This document shows positions 20,876 to 21,591 of a stretch of DNA of 21,591 bases, piece after piece. The notes under the pieces are model-generated. The model was not told where the DNA came from. It saw only the letters and a list, made by a program, of their open reading frames with translations, and did no database searches. The position numbers were made by a program, and so were the translations under genes. This stretch comes from Neofamilia sp964346535 (GTDB taxonomy: Bacteria; Bacillota; Clostridia; Tissierellales; Peptoniphilaceae): NCBI GenBank assembly GCA_964346535.1, contig CAYFUN010000024.1:1-21591 (forward strand), written 5' to 3'. Numbering within the stretch: the first letter of the stretch is position 1; each line of letters begins with the position of its first letter.

Positions 20876-21591
20876 TTATCTTCTTGTTGAAATTATAACT
20901 TGCATATTTGTGCTATCCCACTCAATTGCCTTGCCTGATCCAAGATTTCCAGAATCAAGTCCTAGGGCCTTGCCTATTTCAGAAACAGGAAGCATAATTC
21001 TTCCGTTTACTTTCTTAGGTGCAGTTGAAAGGCTATAAGCTTTTCCGTCAACTGTAAATTCTTTAGAGTCGATATTTATAATTATAGCTGATGAACCTTT
21101 AATAAATACAGCATTTCTTGTATTTTTGTCATAGGTAACATCATAGCCTAGTGAGTCTGCAATATACCTTAGTGGAAGCATGGTTCTGCCATTTTCAGTA
21201 TAAGGAGCAACGTCCATAGTCTTAGTTTCTTTTACGCCATTTACTGAACTTGTATAAGTTTGTGAGCCTATTGTAAATACGCTTGTGTAATTATTTGTAG
21301 CATATGTTTTAGCAGCGCCAGAAACAGTTATTCTTGTATAATCGCTAAGTCTATTTCTATATGATGTTGTTATTCTTAGGGTTTCGCCAGCAACTAGGGT
21401 CCTGTTTGTTTCTACAAAGAATGTTCCATCAGCATTGGCCATAGCAGATCCTAAGTAGTTGTCGCTAAAGTCACGTACAATTACATCTCCATAAGGTCCA
21501 GCTCCGTAGCCTCTTACATAGTCTGTTCCGCCAGCAGCTTCACTTGCAACTGGGCTGTAGATATATCTGTCATACCAGTACCATTTGCCAT
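20876..21591 (-). CDS. Surface protein with Ig-like repeat and C-terminal stalk domain (5' end outside window)
   Basis: The reading frame stays open to the right edge, so the gene is partial; 237 residues and the stop are visible, and the internal ATG at 21442 is not a credible start. From the edge inward: a Tyr/Trp-rich linker (KWYWYDRYIYSP); a bacterial Ig-like unit at about 32-89 with DVIVRDFSDNYLGSAMANAD followed by GTFFVETNRTLVAGETLRITT, the pattern of Big-type adhesin repeats; then a copper-amine-oxidase-N-like stalk domain at about 104-237 with GRTMLPLRYIADSLGYDVTYD and GRIMLPVSEIGKALG. There is no LPXTG or membrane anchor at the C-terminus, so the stalk domain may provide wall association (inference). 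It ends at the bidirectional terminator. Confidence 0.8.
   Translation of the reverse strand, partial: GKWYWYDRYIYSPVASEAAGGTDYVRGYGAGPYGDVIVRDFSDNYLGSAMANADGTFFVETNRTLVAGETLRITTSYRNRLSDYTRITVSGAAKTYATNNYTSVFTIGSQTYTSSVNGVKETKTMDVAPYTENGRTMLPLRYIADSLGYDVTYDKNTRNAVFIKGSSAIIINIDSKEFTVDGKAYSLSTAPKKVNGRIMLPVSEIGKALGLDSGNLGSGKAIEWDSTNMQVIISTRR

Noticed and set aside
20876..21442. A complete small stalk-domain protein starting at 21442
   Set aside because: The frame is open beyond this ATG to the window edge and the upstream residues complete an Ig-like unit; no SD precedes this ATG.
1..21591. CRISPR arrays, insertion sequences, prophage genes, toxin-antitoxin or other defence modules
   Set aside because: No regularly spaced direct repeats, transposase or integrase motifs, terminal inverted repeats or defence-type domains were seen on either strand.

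Overview
The window looks like a chromosomal segment of a low-GC anaerobic Gram-positive. A Peptoniphilaceae/Tissierellia member (Anaerococcus-, Peptoniphilus- or Finegoldia-like) fits best. The grounds are AT-rich DNA, strong AGGAGG-type ribosome binding sites, surface proteins with 'stalk' (copper-amine-oxidase-N-like) domains, and protein families typical of Firmicutes (CvfB, MutS2, ZapA, FeoB with a small Cys-rich partner). The genus is an inference. I see no rRNA, tRNA, insertion sequence, prophage or CRISPR array. Most of the window is core-genome material, and I found nothing that clearly amounts to a new system.

Layout. From 1 to 14124 every gene is on the minus strand. Reading in the direction of transcription (right to left): a secreted NamZ-like exo-muramidase (12499-14124, own promoter and terminator); a CPA1-type K+ or Na+/H+ antiporter (10653-12278), followed after 30 nt by pheS and pheT; an intrinsic terminator directly after pheT; then a tightly packed cluster zapA - U32 family rRNA/tRNA-modification protein - mutS2 - cvfB (gaps of 9 nt or less, or overlaps); and finally a secreted L,D-transpeptidase ending in a terminator near position 12-52.

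The centre (14279-17195) holds a plus-strand ferrous-iron uptake operon: feoA, a second feoA, feoB and a 53-codon FeoB-associated Cys-rich membrane protein. Its sigma-A promoter is bracketed by two nearly identical Fur-like boxes, and a hairpin that can work in both directions ends it. Convergent to it lies a short formate/nitrite-transporter-family gene. Upstream of that is an EF-G paralogue of the EF-G2-like type, divergent from an unrecognised single-pass membrane protein. The right edge carries the 3' end of a surface protein with an Ig-like repeat and a C-terminal stalk domain; its 5' part lies outside the window.

How the genes work together. The left block mixes translation and RNA functions (PheST, U32, MutS2/Smr, CvfB) with division (ZapA) and wall remodelling (NamZ, L,D-transpeptidase). 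The Feo block is a self-contained iron-responsive unit. Regulatory signals read by eye include six candidate extended -10 (TGN-TATAAT-like) promoters, one canonical Fur-type promoter, and five good intrinsic terminators, two of them bidirectional. A further hairpin stack in the namZ-nhaP gap and a spaced inverted repeat next to the EF-G-like promoter are unexplained.
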